Shown: positions 45,476 to 56,957 of the stretch, one piece after another | Numbering within the stretch: the first letter of the stretch is position 1 | How the letters are laid out: every line of letters starts with the position of its first letter | DNA from: Ligustrum vulgare | Taxonomy: Eukaryota > Streptophyta > Magnoliopsida > Lamiales > Oleaceae | Reading direction: 5' to 3' | NCBI GenBank assembly: GCA_963555705.1 | Contig: OY743173.1 | Coordinates: 521,001 to 585,000, forward strand | Length of the DNA stretch: 64,000 nt | Translations under genes and position numbers: made by a program | The notes under the pieces: model-generated | Told to the model about the DNA's origin: nothing | The model's input: the letters and a program-made list of their open reading frames with translations, nothing else | Databases searched by the model: none

Positions 45476-46481
45476 TGATGAGATTCGAAGCGCGGAAGAA
45501 ACGCCGGAAAGTTTCGAACTCAGGTTATGGTTGGACGGATGAATCATGACCCGATATTCACGACACGATGGCTCGACTATGCGGAATAAAGAACCACGAC
45601 TTTCGAAACGCCACAAGAATTTGCCCAATTTCCTTGATAAGTCTCTGATTTTGAACGCTACAAATATTCTAGCAAATATTTGATAAGTTCGATATTTGAA
45701 CGCCACAAGAAATATTCTTGATAAGTTAGAAAAACATAGGAATCCACCTATAACTTTTATTGAATTCTCAATAAAAACTGTTTATATCAAAGGCTCTGTT
45801 CGGCAAAAATTAATTGACAAATAAATGGAATGTAAAGTGTCAAATCAAGGAATTGAAATTATTTGTTGATTTATTTGTATTTTCTAGGTAAGATGTGAGG
45901 TTAAAAATTGGAGAGGGAAAATGTGGATGGTTAAAAAGTGGTATTGGAAATTGTGTAAATTAAATTTGGGTAATGATGAAAATTTAATTAGTAGCCGAAC
46001 AGGCCCAAAATCGAAGTCTCAAGTCTGAATTACAATGAATGGGAAAAGCATATAAATAAGCAAAATAATCTAGTCGCTAATTTACTTAAAATAGAATTCT
46101 AATTAAACTAGAATACTAAATTAAAACTTAATCTAATTAGAGAATAGATAAAACCTCTCATAATGGAGTCCTAATTTAATTGGAAATAATAATAAAGACA
46201 AAGTAAATATAATCCTATAATTATGGAAATATAGTAAATTTCCGTCTGCATCATTGATTTGCCAATTTGAAGCCCCAAACGATGGAATTTGGCCCTAAAA
46301 TCAATGGGCTCAAGGGCTTTATCCCATGAGTCTTGCTCAGTGACATATTTCTACTCGAAAAACATATATTATCCATCCAATTTTGACATGGTTGACTGGA
46401 CTGCACTTTTATTTGGCTTGAATATTTAACTTTCTGTCAAGCCTACTATGACTCCGATTGTCACGGGTCCGGAACACATCA
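45476..46481 (-). repeat. 3' LTR of element G (contains a MITE)
   Basis: 1006 bp; without the MITE at 45792-46006 it is about the length of the partner LTR. Termini TGATGAG...ACACATCA on the plus strand. Confidence 0.9.
45792..46006. mobile_element. PIF/Harbinger-type MITE in the LTR of element G (TSD AAA)
   Basis: 215 bp with ends GGCTCTGTTCGGC and GCCGAACAGGCCC. The partner LTR (near 48270) has the empty site ATCAAAATCG, which shows a 3-base duplication (AAA). Confidence 0.88.
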
Positions 46482-46759
46482 TACCCTCCTTCTTTAGGAT
46501 GATTCGTCCCGAATCATAACTTTGTTCCTGTTGTTTCACTTCACCTCCTGGATCAAACGGAAAATTTCTCCTGCCATTGCACATGATCAACCAAAAATAT
46601 TCTGCAACGATGGTCATGTGAATGACTTGAAGTTGAAACACTTTTGGACATTGGTGGTGTTGCCCAAATTTCCACGTACTATTAACCTGCAAGAAAGAAT
46701 TAAATAGAATGGGGAGGGAAATGTTAGGTTCATGAGGTACAAGGTATGGATCCTTGTAT

Positions 46760-47569
46760 TCATGAATTATCACCGTCAATTCCACCTTTTTGAATCACGA
46801 GGCCCTTCTCTTCACCTCGTTCTCCTTTTGCAACTTCTTGCTCGCCCCCCTCTATCTCTTTTCTCTCAAGCTCGATTACTTCCTCTAACTCAAGATTTTC
46901 TAGCTCATCCACCTCTTCAATTTTTTTTCTTTCAAATTCAACCACATCTTCTACCTCCACATTCGTATCACCATGTTCACACACTACCTCATCACTATCC
47001 AAATGTGGATCTACCAATTCAAAACCCAAATTTTGAACTTCTACCCCAACTTCTAATTCCTCATCAAATCTTGAAGTTTGTTCACATAACTCCACTTTTT
47101 CAACTCTTATCACAAAGTTTGGGGTCTCGTCAACTAAATCATGTCTCAAGCCTCCCTCCTTCTTTTCAACTTTCACATCCCGAGGCTCAACATGATTTTC
47201 ACTCTCTTCTAACCATCTAATTACCGCTTTTCGTTTCTCCTCCTTCATTTGTAATTTAGCCAAATATTTTTTTTCTGCCTCTCGTTCACACCTCAATTTT
47301 TCTTCATAAATTTCCTTTTGAATTTTCAAAATTGCTTTTGGATCAATGTCGGCTCCTCTCTTAACCCCGATTTCATCACTAGGTTTAGGATCACGCCTAT
47401 AATGACTCTCATCACTACGATTTGTTTGAGATCGCCTCTTTTTCAATTTTCCTTCCCTTTCATCTAGTTTATCCAACCTCATCAAAGCATCATTCAAAAA
47501 TTTCCACATACCATCTTTATCATTATCGTTCCCCCTTCTAGATGGATATTTTTCTTGAAAATTGGACAT
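46760..47569 (-). CDS. Glu/Lys-rich coiled-coil ORF, sole ORF of element G
   Basis: Starts at ATG 47569 (MSNFQEKYPSRRGNDNDKDG); the frame is open further upstream, but that part is leader sequence shared with element F, so this Met is preferred. 269 residues. The N-terminal 60 residues are Arg/Asp-rich (LDKLDEREGKLKKRRSQ). The middle is a charged helix likely to form a coiled coil (IYEEKLRCEREAEKKYLAKL, then KEEKRKAVIRWLEE). The C-terminal half is very acidic, with repeated Val-Glu and Glu-Leu pairs (ELENLELEEVIELERKEIEG). No zinc knuckle, no protease or RT motif, and no match to a family I recognise. It might be a remnant of a Gag N-terminal region, a captured host fragment, or a protein that helps the element use another element's particle; none of these is shown. 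The frame is intact. Confidence 0.65.
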   Translation of the reverse strand: MSNFQEKYPSRRGNDNDKDGMWKFLNDALMRLDKLDEREGKLKKRRSQTNRSDESHYRRDPKPSDEIGVKRGADIDPKAILKIQKEIYEEKLRCEREAEKKYLAKLQMKEEKRKAVIRWLEESENHVEPRDVKVEKKEGGLRHDLVDETPNFVIRVEKVELCEQTSRFDEELEVGVEVQNLGFELVDPHLDSDEVVCEHGDTNVEVEDVVEFERKKIEEVDELENLELEEVIELERKEIEGGEQEVAKGERGEEKGLVIQKGGIDGDNS

Positions 47570-47943
47570 TATAGAATTTATGTAGAACGGAATGGAAAAT
47601 AACAATAAACAAAGGATCAAGAAATTCAATAAAGTGGTTCTTGAATGGATTCTTTTTTTTATTATTTTATTTTGGATGAATTTTCGGAATAAAATAAAAT
47701 AAATTCGAAAATTCGACACGAACACAACAAAACGAACGGAACAGGATTTGGATAAGAATCGAACAAAATAAACACTTTTGAATTTTTGTTGAATTTTTAT
47801 ATGGATCAAACTGGAAAAAATTTACTGGCACGAAGAACACTTAAGAAAAGAAAGACTCAACAACAAGATATAGATGATTTTTATGGGACTCGATGATAAA
47901 CATAAAAATTAAACTGGATAGAAAAACCTGAATTCAGAGTCCA

Positions 47944-47955
47944 GCTCTGATACCA
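47944..47955 (-). promoter_or_regulatory. Primer-binding site of element G (tRNA-iMet)
   Basis: The minus strand reads TGGTATCAGAGC, two bases inside the LTR, identical to the site of element F. Confidence 0.95.
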
Positions 47956-47957
47956 GA

Positions 47958-48745
47958 TGATGAGATTCGAAGCGCGAAAGAAACGTCGGAAAGTTCCGAA
48001 CTCAGGTTGTGGTTGGACGGATGAATCATGACCCGATATTCACGACGCGATGGCTCGACGATGCGGAATAAAGAACCACGACTTTCGAAATGCCACAAGG
48101 ATTTGCCTAATTTTCTTGATAAGTCTCTGATTTTGAACGCCACAAATATTCTAGAAAATATTTGATAAGTTCGATATTTGAACACCACAAGAAATATTCT
48201 TGATAAGTTCGAAAAATATAGGAATCCACCTATAACTTTTATTGAATTCTCAATAAAAACTGTTTATATCAAAATCGAAGTCTCAAGTCTGAATTACAAT
48301 GAATGGGGAAAGCATATAAATAAGCAAAATAACCTAGTCGTTAATTTACTTAAAATAAAATTCTAATTAAACTAGAATACTAAATTAAAATTTAATCTAA
48401 TTAGGGAATAGATAAAACCTCTCATAATGGAGTCCTAATTTAATTGGAAACAATAATAAAGACAAAGTAAATATAATTCTATAATTATGGAAATATAGTA
48501 AATTTCCGTCTGCATCATTGATTTTCCAATTTGAAGCTCCAAACGATGGAATTTGGCCCTAAAATCAATGGGCTCAAGGGCTTTATCCCATGAGTCTTGC
48601 TCAGTGACATATTTCTACTCGAAAAACATATATTATCCATCCAGTTCTGACATGGTTGACTGGACTGCACTTTTATTTGGCTTGAATATTTAACTTTCTA
48701 CCAAGCCTGCTATGACTCCGATTGTCACGGGTCCGGAACACATCA
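47958..48745 (-). repeat. 5' LTR of element G
   Basis: 788 bp. The plus-strand left part (TGATGAGATTCGAAGCGCG...) matches the left part of element F's 36605-37523 LTR. The right part ends ...CACGGGTCCGGAACACATCA and lacks the ACGGCCGT array. It lacks the MITE present in the partner LTR. Confidence 0.9.
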
Positions 48746-49193
48746 TTTAGATTTGTGGATATTTTGATTTTGCAATACATTATAGGAATATGCACTTGAT
48801 TATTCAGGTTAATGCTATCTTTTGCAAGAGGTAAAATTTCATTGTTGGACTTCAATAATATGGAAATTGAGGTTTATTTTTGAAATTTAGGGGCCAGTTT
48901 ATTAGAGAAAAACTGGAACATTTTTAGGAGAACGGTTATCTTTATCTATTTTCAATGTTACTAGAATTTTTCTAAAGGTGCAATTACCTTTGCTTCTGGG
49001 ATTGGAAAATGGATGTGATCTCCTCTATATTTTTGAGTCGTCCTTGCAAAAATACCTTCTTGATTTGTAGTTATCTAATGTTAAAAAAAAAATCTAAACT
49101 GCAATATTTGAAAATTTATTAGAGTAGAAGTATATATATGCTTGAATTGTCAACTTGTCCAGTTATGTAATCAAAGACTTATTTTTGTTGTAG

Positions 49194-51339
49194 ATGTCAG
49201 AATCTCAAAGTAAACAACGTACTACTACAACACGTACAAGTGTTGGTAGTAGTACAAGACAAGTACCAGCCAATGACCATAATAACGATGTTGATAAGCG
49301 CCCACAAGAATCTCCAGTAGAAGTAGATGCATGTCAAGATCCAATTGAGCTTAGTGAAGAGGAGCGCAATAGCAATGAACATGTTGGTGCGAAGCGAAAG
49401 TCGAGATTTCATTCATTGATATGGCAAGGTTTTGAGAGAGTGAAAATAGGAGAAGTTTGGAAGGCTGTTCGCAACCATTGCAAAGCTAAATTAGTTGGTG
49501 ATACTAGCAAAGGTACAAACCATTTGAAAAATCATCTAAATAGATGTCCTCTTCGTAGACCAGCCAATAGTAATATAAAACAAGGAATATTAAACTTCAC
49601 AAAGGACACTAGTGGTAAGTGTAGGATGAATACATACACATTTGATCAAGAAAAGTGTAGAACTAGTCTGGGAAAGGCAATTGTTTTACATGAATATACA
49701 CTTTCTATAGTTTATCACATTGGGTTCAGAAACTTTTTGAATGATCTCCAACTGATGTTTAAGGTCCCTTCTCGTAATACCATTAAGAATGACATTTTGA
49801 AAATGTATGACTACGAGAAATCCAAAGTGATGACAGCATTGGAGGAGGGTGTGAGTCGAATTGCTATCACTACAGACATGTGGACCTCCTCAAATCAGAA
49901 GAAAGGATTCATGGTAGTAACAGCCCATTACATAGACGTTTGGAGGTACATTAATGTTATAAAATATCTAATTAGCTTGCTTTCATTTTTCACAAGTTTA
50001 ATTTTATTTCGTTTTCGTTTTGCATGTTTGTGTATGTCCCATGCCCACTTACTGCAGATGTGCTGTCCCAAGCTTGAGTTGGTTGCTTACTTGATTGGAA
50101 CATTGACCGCAAGTTATCTACCTTAACTGTAGATAATTGCACAACAAATGATGTCATGATAAATCTTGTTTTAAGTGAGCTTCATAGTCATACTCTTTTG
50201 TTGGGTGGTGAGCTTTTGCATATGAGATGTTGTGCACACATACTGAATTTGATTGTGAAAGATGGTTTGGATGTGATTTCATCAAGTGTGGAGAGAATTA
50301 GGGATAGCGTTTCCTACTGGACAGCTACACCTAAGAGATTTGGAAATTTTGAACAATTTGTACGTCAATTAAAAGCAGGCTGTGAGAAAAAATTGATGCT
50401 TGACTGTAAGACTAGGTGGAACTAGACTTACTTGATGCTTCGTACTGCCTTAATTTATAAGGATGTTTTCCCTCGTTTGAAGCAAAGGGAGGCTCAATAC
50501 AAATGTCTACCTAGTGATGAAGATTGGGATTTGGCTAAAGAAATAAGTGTGAGATTACATGTTTTCTTTACAGTGACTGAAGTGTTTTCTGGCACTTCTT
50601 ATCCAACTGCTAATACGTTTTTCCCAAATGTTTGTGCAATAAATTTGTCATTGTATGAGTAGTTTGAATCCCCTTATGAGGTGATTCAAATGATGGCTAG
50701 TAGTATGATTGATAAGTTTAACAAATATTGGAGTGATATTCATGAAATTTTGGCGTTGGCGACAGCGTTGGATCCCAGGTATAAGATGAAGTTAGTAGAG
50801 TATTATTATCCTCTAATTTTTAAAGAAGAATCTGCACACGAGATTGAAAAACTTTGCGACCTTTGTCAAAGGTTGGTGCATGAGTATGATGGATTGCAAA
50901 ATTCTAGTGGCATTGTTTCTAATTCTTCTAGTAATTATCAGTCTGAGTTGTCTACTATTATAATCGAGAATCTGTTGGCGAGATTTTATGAATTTGTTTC
51001 TACTACCTCCATTTCTTGCAACTTGAAAACCGAACTTGATCATTTTTTGGAAGAGCCAATATTGCCTCGATCAGGTGATTTTGACATTTTAGTATAGTGG
51101 AAAGTAAATGGAATCAAATATCTCACGTTGTCTAAAGTTGCCGGGACGTGTTGGCCATTCCGGTGTCTACTGTGGCATCTGATTCCGCTTTCAGTACCAG
51201 TGGTAGGTTTGTGAGTCCCCACAGAAACAGGCTTCAGCTCAAAACCTTGGAGGCATTAATGTGTGCTCAGGATTTGTTATGGGCAGAGATTCACAGTAAG
51301 ACATTTCATTTACACTTGATTTGGCATTTTAACTCTTAA
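49194..51339 (+). pseudogene. hAT transposase (BED-finger type), frameshifted
   Basis: Starts at ATG 49194 directly after an intron acceptor (TTTTTGTTGTAG). An acidic N-terminus leads to a BED-type zinc finger (VWKAVRNHCKAKLVGDTSKG, then HLKNHLNRC). The catalytic region follows: AITTDMWTSSNQKKGFMVVT, VDNCTTNDVMINLVLSELHS in a shifted frame, LLHMRCCAHILNLIVKDGL, TRWN*TYLMLRTAL, and ALATALDPRYKMKLVEYYYP. The C-terminal dimerisation block reads LAIPVSTVASDSAFSTSGRF and LEALMCAQDLL. Lesions: a frameshift near 50050-50110, stops at 50423 (after TRWN) and 50660 (LYE*FESP, where Trp is usual), and a shift near 51110-51145. An intron may follow 49947 (GGAG|GTACAT). It resembles the RICESLEEPER/DAYSLEEPER-like group. 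The element is no longer autonomous. Confidence 0.88.
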
Positions 51340-52261
51340 GTCAATGTATGTTATAGCTAATTATTTATGTTTTAATGATAGAAAATTCAATTCCTTCTCA
51401 ATATGTCGAATGTTGCGAAGGTTTAGTGACGAAGAAATTGAGGAAGTAAGTGTAATGTCCATTTCATATATCATTTAAAAATCAATTTAAATAATGTTAT
51501 GTGATTTATATCTATTTTCTTATTTCAAGAATCATCTTCTGTCATCTCTAGCTCAAACATGAACACTCTATATTCTTGAGCAAACGAAGTGGAACTTGAT
51601 GATGCAAAAACTTCTTATGTTTTGTAACTTTTATTGTGAAATATTTGTGTTTTCTATAGGCATATTTACATTTTCTGCTATGAATATGTTATCTTTTGTT
51701 AAAGTGATGTTTGAACATATTCAGTGCTGTTAAATTGTGGATGAATCATGTGTTGGTGATTGTTGAAAATTGAACGTGCAATTTGCAATGATATTAATTG
51801 AATAATTGTTGAACGTGGATTAGTATGTTGTTGAATAAATGAATATATTGTATGCAATGTCAATTGTCAAACAAATAAAAAACAGGTACTATTACTAACC
51901 GGTCAGTCTTGCCACGGGAGGGGGAATTGCAGATCAGATTGGCGGATCAGGACATGATCTACCCCGATCCATGCCCCGATCCGCCCCGAACGCGACAGAT
52001 CACCTAGCGGAACGGGTCTGTGTCTTTTTTCTACGGGGCGGATTCGGATCAGGGCGATCTACCCCGAATCCGCCCCGTTGCCAACTAGGTGCAATTTCAA
52101 TTTCAATACCCCCAAAGAATTCAAATATTTTGAATTGAATTCAAGGAAAATGTGGCATTTTTGTGAGTGAGTGGAAATCAAAAATGTATTTGATTGGAGT
52201 ACGGAAAATTGGATGGAAAATGTATTTTTCATGGAATTAGGATTGCCATCAAACACTCTTA

Positions 52262-55200
52262 AGGTAAAATATATGGTTAAAATTTGAGAGAAAAAATGTG
52301 TGATTAAAAAGTGATTTAAAAAATTGTGTGTTTATAAATCACAAGTATTTTCACCCGTGCGATGTACGGGAATATATTTGTGACAGTGATTTCGATCAAA
52401 ATTTATGAAAATATGTTAATTATACAATTATATCAAATAGAAACAAAGTACAATAACATTTTAATAAAAAATATTATTATCGAATTCAAAATTTTAAAAA
52501 AAACAAAACTAATCAAAATTAAGAAATCATGATCTTTATATGATTTTTCTTTTTAAAATTTTATTTTTTCTTTTAAAAAATATTTTTATTTATTATTTGT
52601 TTGTTTTTTGGACTTTCTTCTTCTAAATAAGTTATTTTTATCTTATTTTTTTATATGTTCAATTATTTTATTTTGAAATATAATATAATATAATAAATAA
52701 AATTAACAACCATAAATCTATATTTGTTATGAATTGGTAATTTTGGAATTAAAGAATATTGTTGTTATATTTTTTTGTGTATTTAATTTTATCTTCAAAT
52801 GAGTAAATTTTGCTTTATTTCAAAATAACTTTTTTTTACCAAGTTACACTATGATTAAGCAGAATTTTTATTAATTTTTTTTTTAACAAAATTTCAAAAT
52901 TACGGATTTTGAATACTTTTTTATTAGTGTTGTCTTTTTTAAAAAGTGGTTTGAAAATTTGTGTGATTTATAAAATGATTTATAAACCTTTTTTGCAAGT
53001 TTATTGAACACTTGCTTAAACATAATTTTAATACTGATACCCATATGATTTTTCAAATACATTCCAACATACGAGATTGATTACTTCTAACTTTTGTTAT
53101 TTGTGACATATGACGCAATCAAAGTAAATTTTTAATAACAATGCAAAAAAAAAAAAAAAAAAATTAGTTAATTTGATTTTGAAATGTAATATATTTTAAC
53201 TTTTGAAGAAGTTTATTTTTTTAATGTATTGCTTAGATATAATTTTATATTTCTATAAAATTATTAGATTTGAAAGAAAATTTATGGATTGGTCATTTAA
53301 TTTTTTATATATATAATCTAATTGGAAAACTTTTAAAAAATATATACAATATAAAACAAAAAAAAATTCGGGTTATTTAAACATTTTTTAACACATTTTA
53401 TAATATAATTTTATATCTCTAGAAATAATTTAATATTACTTAAACAAGTTACAGTATGATTAAGCAGAATATTTTTGAATAATCTTTTTTTTCTTTTAAC
53501 AAAATTTCTAAATTACGAATTTTGAATACTTTTTTATAACAATTGAAAAATATATATTTATTTTTTAAATTAGACTTATGATGCTTTTGATGTAATTTTT
53601 TTCACATTTTTCCAAAAATAAAATGAAGTTGGGATACATAATAAGATTAATAATTATATTGAAATCAATCATCCTATTAAGTAAAAACACATTTATTAAA
53701 AAAAAAAATTCAAATTGTCATTTTTTGTAATTTGGACGAAGTATCTTTATTTGACAAAATATTTTTAAACAACACATTTTTAAACTACTTTTTAATCACA
53801 CATTTTTTCTCTCCACTTTCAACCACTAATTTTTACCTCGAAAATATCACATTCTTTGATTTTTAACTAAAAAAATTAACTACCATTATTTTTATATAAT
53901 TCAAATTTGTAATCATTACACTTTAGAGTTTTGATTGTTCAACTATTAGCATTAATTGCACTTTAATTTTTTTTTTTTTTTTTGCAAAAGCTTTCCATAT
54001 TTAATAAGTAATTTTAGGCGGGAAAGTGTGTGTATATTTTTTGTGACGGTTACTTTATTTTTCTATACCTATTGATTACGTCTAACTCTTGTTATTTGTG
54101 GCATATGACATAATCAAAGAAATTTTTTAATAACAATGCAAAAAAAAAAAAAAAACACATTTTTAGTTAATTTGATTTCGAACGTAATATATTTTAACTT
54201 TTGAAGAAGTTTATTTTTTAATGTATTGCTTAGATATAATTTTATATTTCTACAAAATTATTCGATTTGAAAGAAAATTTCTGGATTGGTCATTTTTTTT
54301 ATATATATAATCTAATTGGAAAACTTATAAAAAAAATACACAATATAAAATTAAAACATTTTCGGGTTATTTAAACGTTTTTTAACACATTTTATAATAT
54401 AATTTTATATCTCTAGAAATAATTTAATATTACTTTACCAAGTTACATTATGATTAAGCAGAATATTTTTGAATAATCTTTTTTTTTTATAACAAAATTT
54501 CTAAATTACGGATTTTGAATACCTTTTTATAACAATTGAAAAATATCTATTTATTTTTTAAATTAGACTTATGAAGCTTTTGATGTAATTTTTTCACATT
54601 TTTCCCAAAATAAAATGAAGTTAGGATACATAATAAGATTAATATTATATTAAAATCAATCATCCTATTAAGTAAAAACACATTTGTTAAAAAAAAATTC
54701 AAATTGTCATTTTTTGTAATTTGAACGAAGCATCTCTATTTGACAAAATATTTTTAAACAACACATTTTTAAACTACTTTTTAATCACATATTTTTTCTC
54801 TATACTTTTCAACCACTAATTCTTATCTCGAAAATATCACATTATTTGATTTTTAACAAAAAATTTTAACTACCATTATTTTTATATAATTTAATAGTGC
54901 TCAAAACGGTTTTTTTATTTTTATTTTATTTTTATTTTTTGGGAATAAATGTATGTAGTGTTCAAAAGTATAATTCAAATTTGTAATCATTACACTTTGG
55001 AGTTTGGATTGTTCAGCCATTAGCATTAATTGCACTTTAATGGTTTTTTTTTTTTTTTTTTTTGCAAAAGCTTTTCATATTTAGCAAGTAATTTTAGGCG
55101 AGAAAGTTTGTGTATTTTTTTGTAACGACTACTTTGTTTTTATATATGTGTGTATAGATAGATTTACCAATAACTTGCTTGTGAGTGCATTGGTGTCGAA

Positions 55201-56749
55201 TACATTCGAGGATAATGATATAATAATAGGATAACTATCAACATTTTACGTACACAGATTACCGTCCAAATTAACTTGTCATTTGTAGAAATAAAAATTG
55301 TATATTATTAAATGTTGTATTTAAATATATGTTGATTAATGCAATTGTCATTTGAATTCGTTTAGATCGTATTGAAATCCATGCTGATAATAGTGAGATT
55401 ATAAAATTACTTTTATTTTTTTGAGAAATTATATGTTTTCTATACTATGGAAAAAGAAGAGTTATTCGGTATTGTTCTCTAGAAATTCAATTCTGTCTAT
55501 TATATTATTAATATTTTTTGAATTCGTGGAGATTTATGTCGTATTTAAATATCTTTTTTGAACACAACAAATATAAGATTAATTTTAATAATTGTCTAAA
55601 AATTATATATGGTCTAAAATTTTCGGTATAATTTATTGACCTTCGACGTTGCCTGGTTGTCATGTTATGATAATTACAAATTTTGTGGAAGTATTATTTT
55701 AAATATTCGATTTTATAAATAAAAATATAATTTTATTGGTCAAATAAAAATATTTGGTGGGTTAAGATTAAACACACATTTATAATTACCGTGATTGATG
55801 TTTTTGAAAGAAATTTAGAGAAAATATTAAATACAAGATGTAAAGGTAGAAATTGTGAATATTATGGTTAAGAATGAATAATATTTTTTTAATCATTCTT
55901 AATTTTAATAATTGTGTAAGGGTTATATGGTATGCAATTTTTGATATAATTTTTTACTATAACATTTCCTATTGTCATCGTGATAATTGCTATATTTACA
56001 TATTTATTATTTTTTCTATTTGATTTTATAAGTAAAAATATAAATTTATTTGTTAAATACAAATATTTTTGGGTTTAGGATTAACCATATATTTATAATT
56101 ATTTTGATTGATATTTTGAATGAAAATTGGAAAAAGTAAAATACGACAGGTAAATGCATAAATCATGAGAAATATATTGATATCTTCCAGGGAATCAATA
56201 TTGTATCTATAATATTATATCAAACATGATATACCATTAAATAAACTACTAAATTTGCATTTTCTTTGAAATTAATAATCACATGAAAATTGAAATTAAC
56301 AATCAATTATTACTAAAATATATAAATTGACTTTAATCAAACAAGCTATTATAATTTGAATTTATTTTTTTGTTTATTAAATTTAGATAGTCATTGTAAT
56401 TAATATTAATTTTCATGCATTTTAGATTTGTGTTAATTATGTATAAGCATTAAAATTTTATAAATATTTATTGAAATCGATATTTTTGAATAGCAACTTC
56501 CGTGCATTGCATCACTGGTGGACCCAAGATTTTTGTTCTGTATAGGCAAAGGTGGACCTTTCTAAACGAACTGGGCCAAAGCCTCAGGCATGGGGCAACA
56601 TGGATGGTGTAATCATGGTTTTGAATCTCAACTAGTCAACTTTCACATTTCATGTTTGGAACTTTGGGTGAGAATTGTGTGTAAATTACAAATTTAGATA
56701 AATTAAAATTGAGCCAATTATTTGGTTCATTTCAATTGTTCTTTTATAT
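52262..56749. other. AT-rich non-coding region
   Basis: No gene. Contains a hairpin-forming CCCGTGCGATGTACGGG (52354-52370), many poly-A/T runs, the 1-kb tandem duplication at 53076-55146, and a degenerate CCGTGCATTGCA (56491-56505). Blocks like ACTACTTTTTAATCACACATTTTTTCTC (53783, 54777) recur inverted at 52280-52325 and 45920-45950, marking a dispersed MITE-like sequence. Confidence 0.6.
53076..55146. repeat. Tandem duplication of a ~1-kb AT-rich unit
   Basis: Unit 1 is 53076-54070 and unit 2 is 54071 to about 55146. Both start ATTGATTAC(T/G)TCTAAC(T/T)(T/C)TTGTTATTTGTG and share, in order, the AATAACAATGCAAAAAA run, the TATGATTAAGCAGAATATTTTTGA block, the ATTAAGTAAAAACACATTT block and GCAAAAGCTTT(C/T)CATATTTA. 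Unit 2 has an extra ~75 bases near 54893-54968. Confidence 0.85.
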
Positions 56750-56867
56750 TAAGGATGTGTTTGATTCAAAAAAGTGGAAAATAAAGGCCCCGTTCTCTTT
56801 GCCGTTTTTCATTTTCTGTCTCCGAAAACGCGAAAAACGCGTTCTTTTATGACGTTTTCGAATTTTT

Positions 56868-56957
56868 TTTTTCAGAAAACGTTTTCCAAATTTATAAAGA
56901 AATTGGAAAACGCGGAAATATCGTTTTCCGCGTTTTCCTTATAAATTTGGAAAACGT
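56868..56957. repeat. Subterminal hairpin of the Harbinger element
   Basis: AAAACGTTTTCCAAATTTAT and its inverse ATAAATTTGGAAAACGT face each other around a GGAAAACGCGG/CCGCGTTTTCC core, so nearly the whole segment can fold on itself. Confidence 0.8.

Larger units (their letters stand above)
45476..48745 (-). mobile_element. Element G: small LTR retrotransposon with one non-gag ORF (TSD TTTAG)
   Basis: Exact flanks TTTAG (45471-45475 and 48746-48750). Minus-strand order: LTR 48745-47958, tRNA-iMet primer site 47955-47944, leader, one ORF (47569-46760), polypurine tract (46482-46495), LTR 46481-45476. The U5 half, primer site and leader are homologous to element F, while the ORF and part of U3 are not. 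There is no gag knuckle, protease, RT or integrase. The two LTRs match closely apart from a MITE in one, so insertion is fairly recent. Confidence 0.92.
44785..52087 (+). mobile_element. hAT transposon, decayed, carrying element G (TSD GGTGCAAT)
   Basis: Starts TAGAAATAAC and ends GTTGCCAACTA, with exact 8-bp flanks GGTGCAAT at 44777-44784 and 52088-52095, as expected for hAT. Terminal inverted repeats are weak beyond TAG/CTA. Both subterminal regions (44810-44960 and 51935-52080) are packed with GGATC/GGGGCGGAT-like words, candidate transposase-binding sites. Without element G it is about 4.0 kb. Transposase lies at 49194-51339. Confidence 0.85.
44748..52258. mobile_element. MITE that hosts a hAT transposon (TSD TTA)
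   Basis: Outer ends GGTAGTGTTTGAT (44748) and ATCAAACACTC (52258), flanked by TTA at 44745-44747 and 52259-52261. Without the hAT element (44785-52087) and its duplicated target, about 200 bp remain, the size of a Tourist-type MITE. Confidence 0.7.

Noticed and set aside
46732..47220. His/Leu/Pro-rich plus-strand frame opposite the element G ORF
   Set aside because: Shadow of the acidic coding strand; composition mirrors the minus-strand codons.
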